From: Pseudomonas sp. FP2335
GTDB lineage: Bacteria > Pseudomonadota > Gammaproteobacteria > Pseudomonadales > Pseudomonadaceae
Direction of reading: 5' to 3'
Length of the DNA stretch: 64,000 nucleotides
Assembly: GCF_030687535.1 (NCBI RefSeq)
Contig: NZ_CP117437.1
Span: forward strand, 558,001 to 622,000
The first letter of the stretch is position 1. Each line of letters begins with the position of its first letter. The translations under genes and the position numbers were made by a program. Shown here one piece after another: positions 37,168 through 46,955 of the stretch. The notes below the pieces were generated by a model, which saw only the letters and a list, made by a program, of their open reading frames with translations, had not been told where the DNA came from and did no database searches.

Positions 37168-39432
37168 ATGAGTGACATCCTCGCAGACAGCTTAGATGGC
37201 GTAGAACGCCGTTCGCTGGCTGACTTCACCGAAAATGCCTACCTCAACTACTCCATGTACGTGATCATGGACCGTGCCTTGCCGCATATCGGCGACGGCC
37301 TGAAGCCCGTACAGCGGCGCATCATTTACGCCATGAGTGAGTTGGGCCTGGACGCTGACTCCAAACACAAGAAGTCGGCGCGTACCGTCGGTGACGTGCT
37401 CGGTAAGTTCCACCCCCACGGCGATTCGGCCTGCTATGAAGCCATGGTGCTGATGGCCCAGCCGTTCAGCTACCGCTATACGCTGGTGGACGGCCAGGGT
37501 AACTGGGGTGCGCCGGATGATCCGAAGTCGTTCGCCGCCATGCGATACACCGAGGCACGTTTGTCGCGTTACTCGGAAGTATTGCTCAGCGAACTGGGGC
37601 AGGGCACCGCCGACTGGGGCCCGAACTTTGACGGTACCCTCGACGAACCCCTGGTATTGCCGGCACGTTTGCCGAATATCCTCCTCAATGGCACCACCGG
37701 CATCGCCGTGGGCATGGCCACCGACGTGCCGCCGCACAACCTGCGCGAAGTCGCCACGGCCTGCGTGCGCCTGCTCGATGAGCCAAAGGCCACGGTCGAG
37801 CAGCTCTGCGAGCATATCCAGGGCCCGGACTACCCGACCGAAGCGGAAATCATCACGCCGCGCGCCGACCTGCTGAAGATGTACGAAACCGGCAAGGGCT
37901 CGGTGCGCATGCGCGCCGTGTACCACGTCGAAGATGGCGACATCATTGTCACCGCGTTGCCGCACCAGGTGTCCGGCGCCAAGGTGCTGGAGCAGATCGC
38001 GGCGCTGATGCAGGCCAAACCGTCGAAGCTGCCGCAGGTTGCCGACCTGCGTGACGAGTCCGACCACGAAAACCCATGCCGTATCGTGATCATTCCGACC
38101 AACAGCCGGGTCGACCATGAAGTGCTGATGCAGCATCTGTTTGCCAGCACCGACCTGGAGTCGAGCTACCGGGTCAACGTCAACATCATCGGCCTGGATG
38201 GCAAGCCGCAGCTGAAAAACCTGCGCAACCTGCTGGTGGAGTGGCTGGAGTTCCGCGTGCAGACCGTGCGTCGCCGCCTGCAATTCCGCCTCGACAAGGT
38301 CGAGCGCCGCCTGCACCTGTTGGATGGCTTGCTGATTGCCTATCTCAATCTGGATCGGGTGATCCACATCATCCGCACTGCCGAACATCCCAAGGCAGAG
38401 CTGATCGCCGAGTTCCAACTGAGCGAGATCCAGGCCGATTACATCCTTGATACTCGCTTGCGCCAGTTGGCACGCCTGGAAGAAATGAAGCTGCGCGACG
38501 AACAGGACGCGCTGCTCAAGGAACAAGCCAAGCTGCAAGCCCTTCTGGGCAGTGAAGCCAAGCTGAAGAAGCTGGTGCGCACCGAGCTGATCAAAGACGC
38601 CGAAACCTATGGCGACGACCGCCGCTCGCCCATCGTGCAGCGCGCTGAAGCCAAGGCGCTGACAGAGACCGAGCTGCTGCCAAACGAGAAGATTACCGTC
38701 GTTCTGTCGGAAAAGGGTTGGGTTCGCTCCGCCAAGGGGCATGATATTGACGCCACCGGCCTGTCGTACAAAGCCGGTGACGGCTTCAAGACCGCTGCGG
38801 CCGGGCGTTCCAACCAGTTTGCGGTGTTTATCGACTCGACCGGGCGCAGTTATTCGGTGCCGGCCCACACCTTGCCGTCTGCTCGGGGCCAGGGCGAGCC
38901 GCTGACCGGGCGTCTGACGCCGCCGCCAGGGGCGAATTTCGAGTGTGTGCTGCTGCCGGAGGATGATGCGCTGTACGTGATCGCGTCCGACGCGGGTTAC
39001 GGTTTCGTGGTCAAGGGTGAAGACCTGCAGGCCAAGAACAAGGCGGGCAAGGCGTTGTTGAGCCTGCCGAACAACGCCAAGGTGATCCTGCCGCGATCGG
39101 TGGACGATCGTGAGAGCAACTGGCTGGCGTCGGTGACCACCGAAGGCCGCCTGTTGGTGTTCAAGATCAGCGACCTGCCGCAGCTGGGCAAAGGCAAGGG
39201 CAACAAGATCATCGGGATTCCTGGCGAGCGAGTGGCCAGTCGCGAAGAGTACGTGACCGACATCGCGGTGATTCCGGAGGGCGCGACGCTGGTGCTGCAA
39301 GCCGGCAAGCGCACGCTGTCGCTGCGCCCTGACGACCTTGAGCACTACAAAGGCGAGCGCGGCCGGCGCGGTAACAAACTGCCACGGGGCTTCCAGCGGG
39401 TGGATGCTTTGCTGGTGGAAGCGCCGGTTTAA
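37168..39432 (+). CDS. parC: DNA topoisomerase IV subunit A
   Basis: A 754-residue breakage-reunion subunit with ParE. The catalytic tyrosine is in AMRYTEARL near residue 126. The quinolone-resistance region [12 protein letters not shown] has Ser87 and Glu91, the quinolone-sensitive residues in P. aeruginosa numbering. The C-terminal pinwheel domain occupies residues 500-740. GATGAGG precedes the ATG. A long stem-loop follows the stop. Confidence 0.97.
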   Translation: MSDILADSLDGVERRSLADFTENAYLNYSMYVIMDRALPHIGDGLKPVQRRIIYAMSELGLDADSKHKKSARTVGDVLGKFHPHGDSACYEAMVLMAQPFSYRYTLVDGQGNWGAPDDPKSFAAMRYTEARLSRYSEVLLSELGQGTADWGPNFDGTLDEPLVLPARLPNILLNGTTGIAVGMATDVPPHNLREVATACVRLLDEPKATVEQLCEHIQGPDYPTEAEIITPRADLLKMYETGKGSVRMRAVYHVEDGDIIVTALPHQVSGAKVLEQIAALMQAKPSKLPQVADLRDESDHENPCRIVIIPTNSRVDHEVLMQHLFASTDLESSYRVNVNIIGLDGKPQLKNLRNLLVEWLEFRVQTVRRRLQFRLDKVERRLHLLDGLLIAYLNLDRVIHIIRTAEHPKAELIAEFQLSEIQADYILDTRLRQLARLEEMKLRDEQDALLKEQAKLQALLGSEAKLKKLVRTELIKDAETYGDDRRSPIVQRAEAKALTETELLPNEKITVVLSEKGWVRSAKGHDIDATGLSYKAGDGFKTAAAGRSNQFAVFIDSTGRSYSVPAHTLPSARGQGEPLTGRLTPPPGANFECVLLPEDDALYVIASDAGYGFVVKGEDLQAKNKAGKALLSLPNNAKVILPRSVDDRESNWLASVTTEGRLLVFKISDLPQLGKGKGNKIIGIPGERVASREEYVTDIAVIPEGATLVLQAGKRTLSLRPDDLEHYKGERGRRGNKLPRGFQRVDALLVEAPV

Positions 39433-39448
39433 CGCGCATTAGAGCCCT

Positions 39449-39474
39449 CGATCTACGATTTAACGCGTAGATCG
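39449..39474. other. Stem-loop after parC
   Basis: CGATCTACG (39449-39457) pairs perfectly with CGTAGATCG (39466-39474) over an eight-base loop, 17 bases after the parC stop. No T run follows, so it may stabilise the mRNA end rather than terminate. Nothing else is evident in the 172 bases before the next gene. Confidence 0.6.
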
Positions 39475-39604
39475 ACGCTTTGGCGCTGGAGTCATAGCGC
39501 ATATTCACGGATGATATGGCCTTTCCAGCGCCGGCGTGGCCGCGCGTGTTTAGGGTATTTTTAGTATTAGTTGTGGTTAGCCTTGTGGCAGCCACCTGGA
39601 TGGG

Positions 39605-40318
39605 ATGATGACCGCTCCACGCGTGCCTTTATTTTTGATGCTCGCTGGCCTTTTGGGGCTGGCGGGTTGCAGCACACACCAGCCGGTGTCGCTGTACCAG
39701 CTGGACAGCGGAAGTCCGGCGCAGCCCGCCCAGGCTGCCGGTATGGCCGTTTTGCTCGGCCCTGTGGTCGTGGCTGACTACCTGCAACGCGAAACCCTGC
39801 TGCAACGTCAGAACGACGGCAGCCTGCAAGGTTCCATCGATGGTCGTTGGGCGGGCAGTTTGTCGTCCGACATCAACCAGCTGATGCTGCGCCAGGTGGC
39901 GGGTCACCTGGACAGCCAGCGCGTGGTGCTGTCGCCGGCACCGACGGGCTTCAGCCCGGATGTACAGGTGTTGTTGACCATCACGCGCCTTGACTCCGGC
40001 AAGTCGCAGCCAGCGATCCTCGATGCGCAGTGGCGCTTGATCGACCGTCGTGGCCAAGTGCGTGACAGCCGCATCGTGCACTTGCAGGAAGAACATGCCG
40101 GCACCACTGCGTCCCAGGTCCAGGCCCAGGGCGTGTTGTTGCAGCATTTGGCCGAGCAGTTGTCGGTGGCCCTCAAGCCATTGGCCAACCAACCGCCGAT
40201 TGTCGAGGCGCCGCGCAAACAGGCGCCGGTGCAGGCGGCCAAGCCGGCAGAACCGCAGAAGCCAAAGATGCCGATGGCAACGCCGATCCGTACGGATATG
40301 GAAGTGTTCAGGTTCTGA
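39605..40318 (+). CDS. PqiC-family lipoprotein
   Basis: A 237-residue lipoprotein with lipobox LLGLAGCS and the PqiC/YmbA (ABC-type transport auxiliary) fold: SLYQLDSG, then VVVADYLQRETLLQRQNDG and SSDINQLMLRQVAGHLDSQ. Such proteins sit on the inner face of the outer membrane and help MCE transporters move lipids. No pqiA or pqiB is adjacent, so the partner is elsewhere. The tail after residue 200 is rich in Pro, Ala and Lys. Start either of two consecutive ATGs. A strong terminator follows. Confidence 0.85.
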   Translation: MMTAPRVPLFLMLAGLLGLAGCSTHQPVSLYQLDSGSPAQPAQAAGMAVLLGPVVVADYLQRETLLQRQNDGSLQGSIDGRWAGSLSSDINQLMLRQVAGHLDSQRVVLSPAPTGFSPDVQVLLTITRLDSGKSQPAILDAQWRLIDRRGQVRDSRIVHLQEEHAGTTASQVQAQGVLLQHLAEQLSVALKPLANQPPIVEAPRKQAPVQAAKPAEPQKPKMPMATPIRTDMEVFRF

Positions 40319-40341
40319 GCTGAATCACCGACACAAAAAAA

Positions 40342-40367
40342 GGCCCGCTGATTCAGCGGGCCTTTTT
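40342..40367 (+). terminator. Rho-independent terminator after the PqiC-like gene
   Basis: GGCCCGCTG pairs with CAGCGGGCC across ATT and is flanked by A and T runs, so it may work in both directions. Confidence 0.93.
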
Positions 40368-40403
40368 GTTTGTGCGCGATGTGGGGAGCACTGAAGATCA
40401 ATT

Positions 40404-40490
40404 GTGGGAGCGGGCTTGCTCGCGAATGCGGTGATTCAGTCATTGATGTATCGACTGACACTCCGCATTCGCGAGCAAGCCCGCTCCCAC
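40404..40490. repeat. REPIN, GCGGGCTTGCTCGCGA type
   Basis: Matching REP arms GTGGGAGCGGGCTTGC...GAATGCGG and its complement over 87 bases, between the converging PqiC-like and YtjB-like genes. Confidence 0.92.
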
Positions 40491-40525
40491 ACAAGCCCAC
40501 TCCACAGTGGATGTTGCAGTGTTGC

Positions 40526-42031
40526 CTAGGGCTTGCGGGTCTCGTGCATCCGGGCCAACTGGCGCTCCAGCATCGACGGATACGGCTCCATCAACCGCTC
40601 TACACAGCTCGCGCCTTCAGGGCTGGCAATCGGGCGGATACGTGCGCGCTGGCGGATCAGCGTGTCTTCGCTGATCTTGCGCTCCACCAGCAGCAGGTTG
40701 CGGCTGTGCTGCGACAAGGCCAGGGCGTCCTGGGCGATTTCGGTGAGCAGCAGGTCGATCTGGCTCATGCCGAACAGATCATCACCCACCGTCAGGCCCA
40801 GTTGCAGTTGCAAGGTGATGCCGCTGTCCGCCACTTCGATCTGCAAGGCATGGCCCAGGGCACGCAGCAACTCGCCGCAGCAGATGGCGTTGGTCAGGTA
40901 GTCTTCGCCGCTGTCTTCGCTATGGAACAGCATCAGCGTGCTGCCGTCGTTCAGGGTGTGCAGTTCGCTCTGGTACAGCGACGCGGCCTGGTCGAGGCAG
41001 TCGCGGTAGCGTTCCAGCAGTTCCGTCAGGCGGGTGCGGGGCAGGCGGCGCAGTTGATCCTGGGAGCCCAGTTGCACAGCCAGCACCGCACTGTGCTGGG
41101 GTTCGGCGTTTTTGACCGGGGCAGGCTTCGGCGCGATGGCCGGGCTGTCGGACGCCGTGTCGCGCAGGTCGGCGAACGGGTCTTCGTCGTCCAGTTCGTC
41201 TTCTTCGGCCCGGATCGCCTTGCGGGTGGCAGGCTTGAGGCCGGCGACCGGTGCGCTTTCGGCAAAGCCTGGCTCGCCCACGTCGAACTCGGGCTCGTCG
41301 TCGTATTCCGGCTCGGGCTCAGGTTCGCGTACGACCGGCTCCGGGGCGAAGCTGGCATGCAGTTGGCGGGCAAGGTCACCGATTTCATCCTGGCGGTCGG
41401 TGGCCGGGGTGTGTTCGTCGATGTCCCGCAGCCAGATGCGCAGTTGCATCAGAGGCGTGGAGATATGCCGACCCAGGCGCAGGCTCAGGGCCAACGCCAA
41501 GGCCAGCAGGATCGCGCTGAGGATGCCCATGCTTTGCAGGCTGATGGTCATTGGCTGCTGGAATTGCTGCATGTCCAGGCTGATGCGCAATTGGCCGGCC
41601 TTCACGTCCTGGAACGTGATGTTGCTCTGGTACAAGCCTTCGGCCTCACCCAGCAGGCCATTCTTCGGGCGCTGCCCGGCTTCGGCCATGATCCGGTTGT
41701 CCACGCTGTAGATGGCGGCGTGGGCCACCAGCGGGTTCTTGGTCAGGTTGTTGAGCAGCACGTTGAGGCTGAGGATGTCGTTGGACACCAAAAGCTCAGT
41801 CGCCGAGGTGGCGGTTTGCGTGGTCAGGCTCTCGCCCAGGGCGTCGGCTTGCTCGTGCATGGCCTGCTTGAACTGCAAACCCATCACGCAGGCGTAGATC
41901 ACCAGGGCCAGGGCGACCAGGATCACGTTATGGCTGGCGATGCGTAATGCGATCGGTACACGGCGATGGCGCAGTGCCCGGAAGATCAGCAGGAAGAAGT
42001 TGTCGGTTTTTACTGGCGTGGGCCGGTTCAC
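40526..42031 (-). CDS. AhpA/YtjB (SMP_2) family membrane protein
   Basis: A 501-residue membrane protein: a hydrophobic helix near residues 32-50 (NVILVALALVIYACVMG), a periplasmic domain of about 110 residues, a second helix near 165-185 (LSAILLALALALSL), then a HAMP-like segment. A long acidic linker (EPEPEPEYDDEPEFDVGEPG) and a cytoplasmic cyclase-like fold without GGDEF residues follow. It resembles YtjB/Smp, which also neighbours serB in E. coli. Function unknown. GTG 42031 is chosen because a sigma-70 promoter at 42067-42094 would start transcription just upstream, ruling out earlier starts. Confidence 0.86.
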   Translation of the reverse strand: MNRPTPVKTDNFFLLIFRALRHRRVPIALRIASHNVILVALALVIYACVMGLQFKQAMHEQADALGESLTTQTATSATELLVSNDILSLNVLLNNLTKNPLVAHAAIYSVDNRIMAEAGQRPKNGLLGEAEGLYQSNITFQDVKAGQLRISLDMQQFQQPMTISLQSMGILSAILLALALALSLRLGRHISTPLMQLRIWLRDIDEHTPATDRQDEIGDLARQLHASFAPEPVVREPEPEPEYDDEPEFDVGEPGFAESAPVAGLKPATRKAIRAEEDELDDEDPFADLRDTASDSPAIAPKPAPVKNAEPQHSAVLAVQLGSQDQLRRLPRTRLTELLERYRDCLDQAASLYQSELHTLNDGSTLMLFHSEDSGEDYLTNAICCGELLRALGHALQIEVADSGITLQLQLGLTVGDDLFGMSQIDLLLTEIAQDALALSQHSRNLLLVERKISEDTLIRQRARIRPIASPEGASCVERLMEPYPSMLERQLARMHETRKP

Positions 42032-42066
42032 TTGCGCTCGGCTCTTGGTCCGTGAAGTTGACGCGC

Positions 42067-42094
42067 AGTATAGCGACAGGCCCCAGAGCGTCAA
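42067..42094 (-). promoter_or_regulatory. Sigma-70 promoter of the YtjB-like gene
   Basis: On the minus strand TTGACG (42089-42094) and TATACT (42067-42072) stand 16 bases apart. Transcription would begin about 30 bases before the GTG at 42031. Confidence 0.65.
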
Positions 42095-42129
42095 AGCGCT
42101 GGCTGTGCCCGATGGTCACTGAAAGTGGG

Positions 42130-42135
42130 TAGAAT
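42130..42135 (+). promoter_or_regulatory. Candidate -10 element of serB
   Basis: TAGAAT 30 bases before the serB TTG start; no convincing -35 hexamer at normal spacing. Confidence 0.3.
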
Positions 42136-42164
42136 GCGGTTTTTTTCCAGCCTGGGGGTGCGCC

Positions 42165-43379
42165 TTGCGCGAAATTGTCCTGATTAACATCACTGGTGAA
42201 GATCGCCCGGGTCTCACCGCCGCCATTACCGGTGTTCTGGCCCAGGGTGGTGTGAACATTCTCGACATCGGCCAGGCGGTGATCCACGACACGTTGTCAT
42301 TCGGCATCCTGGTTGAGATCCCGAGCACTGAACAGGCGTCTTCGGTACTCAAGGACATCCTGTTTACCGCGTACAAGCTCGATCAGCAGGTGCGTTTCAC
42401 CCCGGTGTCGGAAGAGGACTACCAGCACTGGGTCGCCGGCCAGGGCAAGAAGCGCCATATCGTCACCCTGCTGACCCGCAAGGTCACGGCCGAGCAACTG
42501 CAGCGCGTCAGCTCGATCACGGCGCAGTATGGCTTGAATATCGACCATATCGACCGTCTGTCGGGGCGCATGCCATTGGACACCCCGGCCGACAAAGGCA
42601 AGGGCTGCATCGAATTCTCCGTGCGCGGTGAGCCGGCCGACCCGCAAGCCCTGCGCGCCGAGTTCCTCAGCGTGGCCCAGGAGCTGAATGTCGACATCGC
42701 CTTCCAGGAAGACTCGCTGTTCCGCCGTAACCGCCGCCTGGCGGTGTTCGACATGGACTCGACGCTGATCGAAGCCGAAGTCATCGACGAACTGGCCAAG
42801 GCGGCCGGCGTGGGTGAGCAGGTCTCCGAGATCACTGAGCGCGCCATGGCCGGTGAGCTGGACTTCCGCGCCAGCTTCAAGGAGCGCCTGGCGCTGCTCA
42901 AGGGCCTGGACGTGAGCGTGCTGGACTCCATCGGTGCCTCGCTGCGCCTGACGGAAGGTGCCGAAACCCTGTTCGCCGAACTCAAGCGCCTGGGCTACAA
43001 GACCGCTATCCTGTCCGGCGGCTTCACCTATTTCGCCAAGCAGTTGCAGGCCAAGTTGGGCATCGACTATGTATTCGCCAACGAGCTGGAAGTGGTGGAT
43101 GGCAAGGTGACTGGCGTGGCGGTCGAGCCGATTGTCGACGCACAGCGCAAGGCGGATTTGCTGAAGGAATTGGCCCATAAGGAAGGTTTGCGTCTGGAGC
43201 AGACCATTGCGGTCGGCGACGGTGCAAATGACTTGCCGATGCTGGCGATTGCCGGGTTGGGTGTGGCGTTCCGGGCGAAGCCGTTGGTGAAACAGTCGGC
43301 GAAGCAGGCGATTTCGACGTTGGGGTTGGATGGGGTGTTGTATCTGCTGGGTTTCCGCGACCGCGACGGTCAGCTGTAG
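42165..43379 (+). CDS. serB: Phosphoserine phosphatase
   Basis: A 404-residue HAD-family enzyme for the last step of serine synthesis. The catalytic FDMDSTLIEAE lies near residue 194, the conserved lysine in the later GGFTYFAKQL region and GDGANDLPML near 346. Two ACT-like regions fill the first 180 residues (REIVLINITGEDRPGLTAAI and RHIVTLLTRK), the long form common in pseudomonads and mycobacteria and longer than the 322-residue E. coli enzyme. The start is TTG 42165 after GGGGGTG. Confidence 0.95.
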   Translation: MREIVLINITGEDRPGLTAAITGVLAQGGVNILDIGQAVIHDTLSFGILVEIPSTEQASSVLKDILFTAYKLDQQVRFTPVSEEDYQHWVAGQGKKRHIVTLLTRKVTAEQLQRVSSITAQYGLNIDHIDRLSGRMPLDTPADKGKGCIEFSVRGEPADPQALRAEFLSVAQELNVDIAFQEDSLFRRNRRLAVFDMDSTLIEAEVIDELAKAAGVGEQVSEITERAMAGELDFRASFKERLALLKGLDVSVLDSIGASLRLTEGAETLFAELKRLGYKTAILSGGFTYFAKQLQAKLGIDYVFANELEVVDGKVTGVAVEPIVDAQRKADLLKELAHKEGLRLEQTIAVGDGANDLPMLAIAGLGVAFRAKPLVKQSAKQAISTLGLDGVLYLLGFRDRDGQL

Positions 43380-43404
43380 TCACTGAAGAAACACAGTAAA
43401 AAAT

Positions 43405-43489
43405 GTGGGAGCTGGCTTGCCTGCGATAGCATCACCTCGGTATCACTGATGCACCGAGGTGCCTGCATCGCAGGCAAACCAGCTCCCAC
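43405..43489. repeat. REPIN, CTGGCTTGCCTGCGA type, with extra inner stem
   Basis: Outer arms GTGGGAGCTGGCTTGCC and its complement (one mismatch), 85 bases in all. Inside, CACCTCGG and CCGAGGTG form a second perfect stem, so the element is almost palindromic throughout. Located between converging serB and psd. Confidence 0.9.
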
Positions 43490-43502
43490 ATTGGGTTCTG
43501 CG

Positions 43503-44363
43503 TTAGGCTTTCGGCAGTGCCATGCCCTGGCCCATCCGCACCGGGGTGCCGGCTGCCAGTTCTTCAGCCCACTTCACCTGATCCGGCCCGAACAGCACGA
43601 TCGCCGTCGAACCCAGTTTGAAGCGGCCCAGCTCGGCACCTTTCTCCAGATGAATCGGCGCACGTGCGGCTTCGTCATAGCGGAAGGTTTTCAACTCGCG
43701 CTTGGGCGGTGTCACCAAGCCAGCCCACACGGTTTCAATCGACGCGACGATCATCGCGCCCACCAATACCACCGCCATCGGGCCGCGTTCGGTGTCGAAA
43801 ATGCAGGCAACGCGTTCGTTACGGGCGAACAGCTCCGGTACGTTTTCGGCGGTGGTCTGGTTGACCGAGAAGATGCGCCCCGGGATGTAGATCATCTCGC
43901 GCAGGGTGCCGGCCAGCGGCATGTGCACGCGGTGGTAGTCCTTCGGCGACAGATAGACCGTCGCGAAGTCGCCGCCCATGAACGGTGCCGCCACGGCGGA
44001 ATCACCCCCCAGCAACTCCAGCACGCTGAAGCTGTGGCCCTTGGCCTGGAACACACGACCATGCTCGATCGGGCCCAACTGGCTGACGGCGCCATCGGCC
44101 GGGCTGAGTACCGCGCCTGGGGTTTGATCCAGCGGGCGCGCGCCGTCTTTCAGGGCGCGGGTGAAGAAGGCGTTGAAGTGCTCATAGGCGGTCACGTCTT
44201 CTACCAGGGCCTGGGACATGTCCACTTGATAGCGCTTGGCGAACCAGCTGGTGAACGCGTTCTTGAACCAGCGCACGCGGCACTCGGCAATGCAGCCGGC
44301 CAAGCGCGAGAGCAAGTGGTGCGGCAGCAAGTACTGGCTGAGGATAAACAACTGCTTTTTCAT
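43503..44363 (-). CDS. psd: Phosphatidylserine decarboxylase
   Basis: A 286-residue inner-membrane enzyme making phosphatidylethanolamine. The self-cleavage motif LGST is present with Ser252 as the expected pyruvoyl residue, and YHRVHMP and FSVNQTT are family blocks. ATG 44363 begins MKKQLFILSQYLLPHHLLS. Downstream of rhdA with a 16-base gap, so probably one transcript. Confidence 0.96.
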   Translation of the reverse strand: MKKQLFILSQYLLPHHLLSRLAGCIAECRVRWFKNAFTSWFAKRYQVDMSQALVEDVTAYEHFNAFFTRALKDGARPLDQTPGAVLSPADGAVSQLGPIEHGRVFQAKGHSFSVLELLGGDSAVAAPFMGGDFATVYLSPKDYHRVHMPLAGTLREMIYIPGRIFSVNQTTAENVPELFARNERVACIFDTERGPMAVVLVGAMIVASIETVWAGLVTPPKRELKTFRYDEAARAPIHLEKGAELGRFKLGSTAIVLFGPDQVKWAEELAAGTPVRMGQGMALPKA

Positions 44364-44379
44364 TTACTGTCCTTAAACC

Positions 44380-45195
44380 TTAAATCTCAACGGGGGTGTC
44401 GGGGTGGTTGCCCCATTCGCCCCAGGAACCGGCATAACCTTTGACTCGCGGATAACCGAGCGCCTTGGCCACCAGATAGGTGAAGCTAGAGCGGTGGTGA
44501 GTCTGGCAGTGGGTGATGATTTCTTTGTCGCGGGTCAGCCCGAGGTTTTCGAGGATCTGCGGCATGTCGCGGCGGATGCGCAGGTTGCGCGCAGGGTCCA
44601 TGCCGGCGGTCCATTCGAAGTTCACGGCGCCGGGGATGTGCCCACCTTTGGCGGCGAGGACTTTCTCGCCGGAATACTCCAGCGGGCCGCGTGCATCCCA
44701 GATGCCCAGGTCGGCAGCGCCGAGGCGGCTTTGCAGGTATTCGCGGGTGGCGGTGGGGCCGTCGTGCAGCGTCAGGCTGACCGGGCCGCCCACGGGTGCG
44801 GGCACCTCGGTGGAGACGGGGTGTTGGCCTTCCAGCCAGGCCAGCAGGCCGCCGTCGAGGTAGTGATACTTCTGGTGGCCGATCACGTCGAGCATCCAGA
44901 TGAAGCGGCCGGCCCAGCCACCGCCTTCGTCGTCGTAGACCACGTAGGTCGCGTCCGGGGTGTGACCCAGTTCGCCGAAGAGTTTTTCCAGGTCTGCCTT
45001 GTTGGGCAGCAACCCCGGTGCAGGCGCCTGGCCCAGTTGGGTGCGCTTGGGGTCAACGAAATGCGCGCCGGGGATATGCCCCTGGGCGTAGCGGGCGGCA
45101 CTGGTGAGGTCGACCAGTATCAGGTGTTCGGCATCGAGGCGACCTTGCAGGTCGCTGGATTCGATCACCAGCGGCAAGCCAGAGAAGTCAGGCAT
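44380..45195 (-). CDS. rhdA: Thiosulfate/3-mercaptopyruvate-type sulfurtransferase (rhodanese)
   Basis: A 271-residue two-domain rhodanese. The C-terminal active loop is HCQTHHRSS with Cys230, the loop found in Azotobacter vinelandii RhdA; it moves sulfane sulfur from thiosulfate to an acceptor. ATG 45195 follows AGGAG at eight bases. Upstream in-frame codons lack a ribosome site. Cytoplasmic; pairs with psd on the same strand. Confidence 0.95.
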   Translation of the reverse strand: MPDFSGLPLVIESSDLQGRLDAEHLILVDLTSAARYAQGHIPGAHFVDPKRTQLGQAPAPGLLPNKADLEKLFGELGHTPDATYVVYDDEGGGWAGRFIWMLDVIGHQKYHYLDGGLLAWLEGQHPVSTEVPAPVGGPVSLTLHDGPTATREYLQSRLGAADLGIWDARGPLEYSGEKVLAAKGGHIPGAVNFEWTAGMDPARNLRIRRDMPQILENLGLTRDKEIITHCQTHHRSSFTYLVAKALGYPRVKGYAGSWGEWGNHPDTPVEI

Positions 45196-45252
45196 GTGAG
45201 GTCTCCTGGGCACAAATGTTGGCGATAAAGGACCGCGATTGTAGCGCAAGCA

Positions 45253-46788
45253 TCAGGCGCTGCGGTTGGTAAAGCAGTGCAGGGCTTTCTCGATGCATTG
45301 GGCGGTTTTGCCGAAGGCTTGCACGGTGGTTTCCGAGAACGGCCCGCCGCCCTGGTCGGCCACCATCAGCATCACCACCTTGCCGTTGCAGCTCAGGGAG
45401 CGCAGCAGCAGGTGCTCGCCGTTGAACAGGCGACGCAGGATCGGCGGCAACAAGGCCGAGAACTGCGCGTGGTTGTCCGGGTTGAGGCGCACCTGGGCGG
45501 ATTTTTCCAGCAGGCGCTGCAGTAACGTGCTGTTGGTTACATCAAGGCTCAGGTTGGCGGCGTCCTTTGGCAGGCCGTCGGCCTGGTGCACACGCAAGGT
45601 GCTTTGGGCACGGTCGGTCATCAGCAGCATGACCCGTTGCATGCCGCTGGCCACCAGTGCCTCTTTGGCGCAGGTGGTCAGGTGCATGGCGTTGGCGAAG
45701 CGGCTCGGTTCCACCAGCAACTCGGTGCAGCGGCTGCGCCACAGGGCCAGTGCTTCGGCGGTGGGCGGTGGGGCCGGCAGCAGGCCGCGATGGATTTTTT
45801 GCACATGCCACGGCCAGATCAGCGACAGCGCCGGGTGCCAGAGATCGGGCATCAAGGTGCTGCGGGCGCTGGTCACGGCTTGCTGGTGCACCTGTTGCTG
45901 CACATCGCCCAGCGGCTGTTGCAGGTACAGGGCGGTGAGGTATTGCCAGCGCTCGGTGTGCGGGCAAGTCCAGGATTCCTGGGCCGACATCGCCAGGCCA
46001 TTGGCCAGCAGCACGGTATTGGCCGGCTGGTTCAGCCAGCGTCGCAGGTTGGGTTCGGCGTCGAGCAATTGCTGGTGGCGCAGCGCGTCGTCCTCGCGGG
46101 CGATGCGCAGGGCCTTGACCAGCAAGCGCTGCTCTTTGAGCAGCAGGTTGTAGCCCTGGGACACCCAGATCGGCAGGTGCCAGGTTTCGGTCAAGCCCAG
46201 GCACAGGTCGAGCAGGCGCACGCCGAACAGTTCCTGTTCGACCTGGCGCGCGGACTGGCCTTTGTGGATCACCCGCAGCTCCCATTCTTCAAGGAGCTTG
46301 GGGTAGGCGACGGCCATCGGCCACAGCGGCGACAGGAACAACAGGCTGCCCCAGTGGATGTCCTGCCACAACCGCGCCAGGCGGCTGGCGAACAAGCCGT
46401 TGGCCTGCTGCGAGGCGTGCTGGCTGACCAGCAACAGTTGGCGCAAGGCCACCGGGATTTCCTGGGCCGGCACCGACGGTAGGCGCGCCAGTAGCTCTTC
46501 AGCGCGCTTGAGGCCGAGGCGGTTGAGCGCCACTTCGAGGTTTTCCGCCGGTTCCGTGAAGCTGCCATGGGTATGGCTGTTGGCCTCGCGAATCACGCTG
46601 AGCACCAGCGCCGGGCTGTTTTGCATCAGCTCGGCAATATCGCGCAACGAACTGCGGTTATCGCGGATGGCTTTGCACACGCGCTCGTGACTGGCCTGGG
46701 GGACGGGCAGCAGCACATCGTCCAGGCGCTTGATCCAAGCGGCGAGAGAATTGGGTTTTGCAGTTGGGACTGTCGTTTCATTAGCCAT
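45253..46788 (-). CDS. HDOD-domain signalling protein
   Basis: A 511-residue cytoplasmic protein with an HDOD domain in about residues 30-230 (LRDIAELMQNSPALVLSVIR, then ALNRLGLKRAEELLARLP) and a GAF-like C-terminal part. HDOD proteins act in signalling and regulation without known catalysis. ATG 46788 is used; an earlier start adds 11 weak residues. It is divergent from motA, and its place beside motAB hints at motility control, an inference only. Confidence 0.84.
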   Translation of the reverse strand: MANETTVPTAKPNSLAAWIKRLDDVLLPVPQASHERVCKAIRDNRSSLRDIAELMQNSPALVLSVIREANSHTHGSFTEPAENLEVALNRLGLKRAEELLARLPSVPAQEIPVALRQLLLVSQHASQQANGLFASRLARLWQDIHWGSLLFLSPLWPMAVAYPKLLEEWELRVIHKGQSARQVEQELFGVRLLDLCLGLTETWHLPIWVSQGYNLLLKEQRLLVKALRIAREDDALRHQQLLDAEPNLRRWLNQPANTVLLANGLAMSAQESWTCPHTERWQYLTALYLQQPLGDVQQQVHQQAVTSARSTLMPDLWHPALSLIWPWHVQKIHRGLLPAPPPTAEALALWRSRCTELLVEPSRFANAMHLTTCAKEALVASGMQRVMLLMTDRAQSTLRVHQADGLPKDAANLSLDVTNSTLLQRLLEKSAQVRLNPDNHAQFSALLPPILRRLFNGEHLLLRSLSCNGKVVMLMVADQGGGPFSETTVQAFGKTAQCIEKALHCFTNRSA

Positions 46789-46860
46789 GATTGGGGCGCG
46801 ATCATCACTTGCGGTCAACACGCCCGGAGCGGGCCGAACTGGCTTTTCGCCTTAACGGGC

Positions 46861-46887
46861 TATAGTCTGGCGCAGTTTTGCCGATAA
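46861..46887 (+). promoter_or_regulatory. Sigma-28 (FliA) promoter of motAB
   Basis: TATAGTCT, eleven bases, then GCCGATAA at 46880-46887. This matches the flagellar sigma-28 consensus TAAAGTTT-N11-GCCGATAA with a perfect -10. It lies 68 bases before the motA start. Confidence 0.85.
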
Positions 46888-46955
46888 GTAGAACAAGAGT
46901 TTTTCAGTTCCACCAAATATGTCCATGAACCCGACGGCGCAAGTACTCATCCCCT

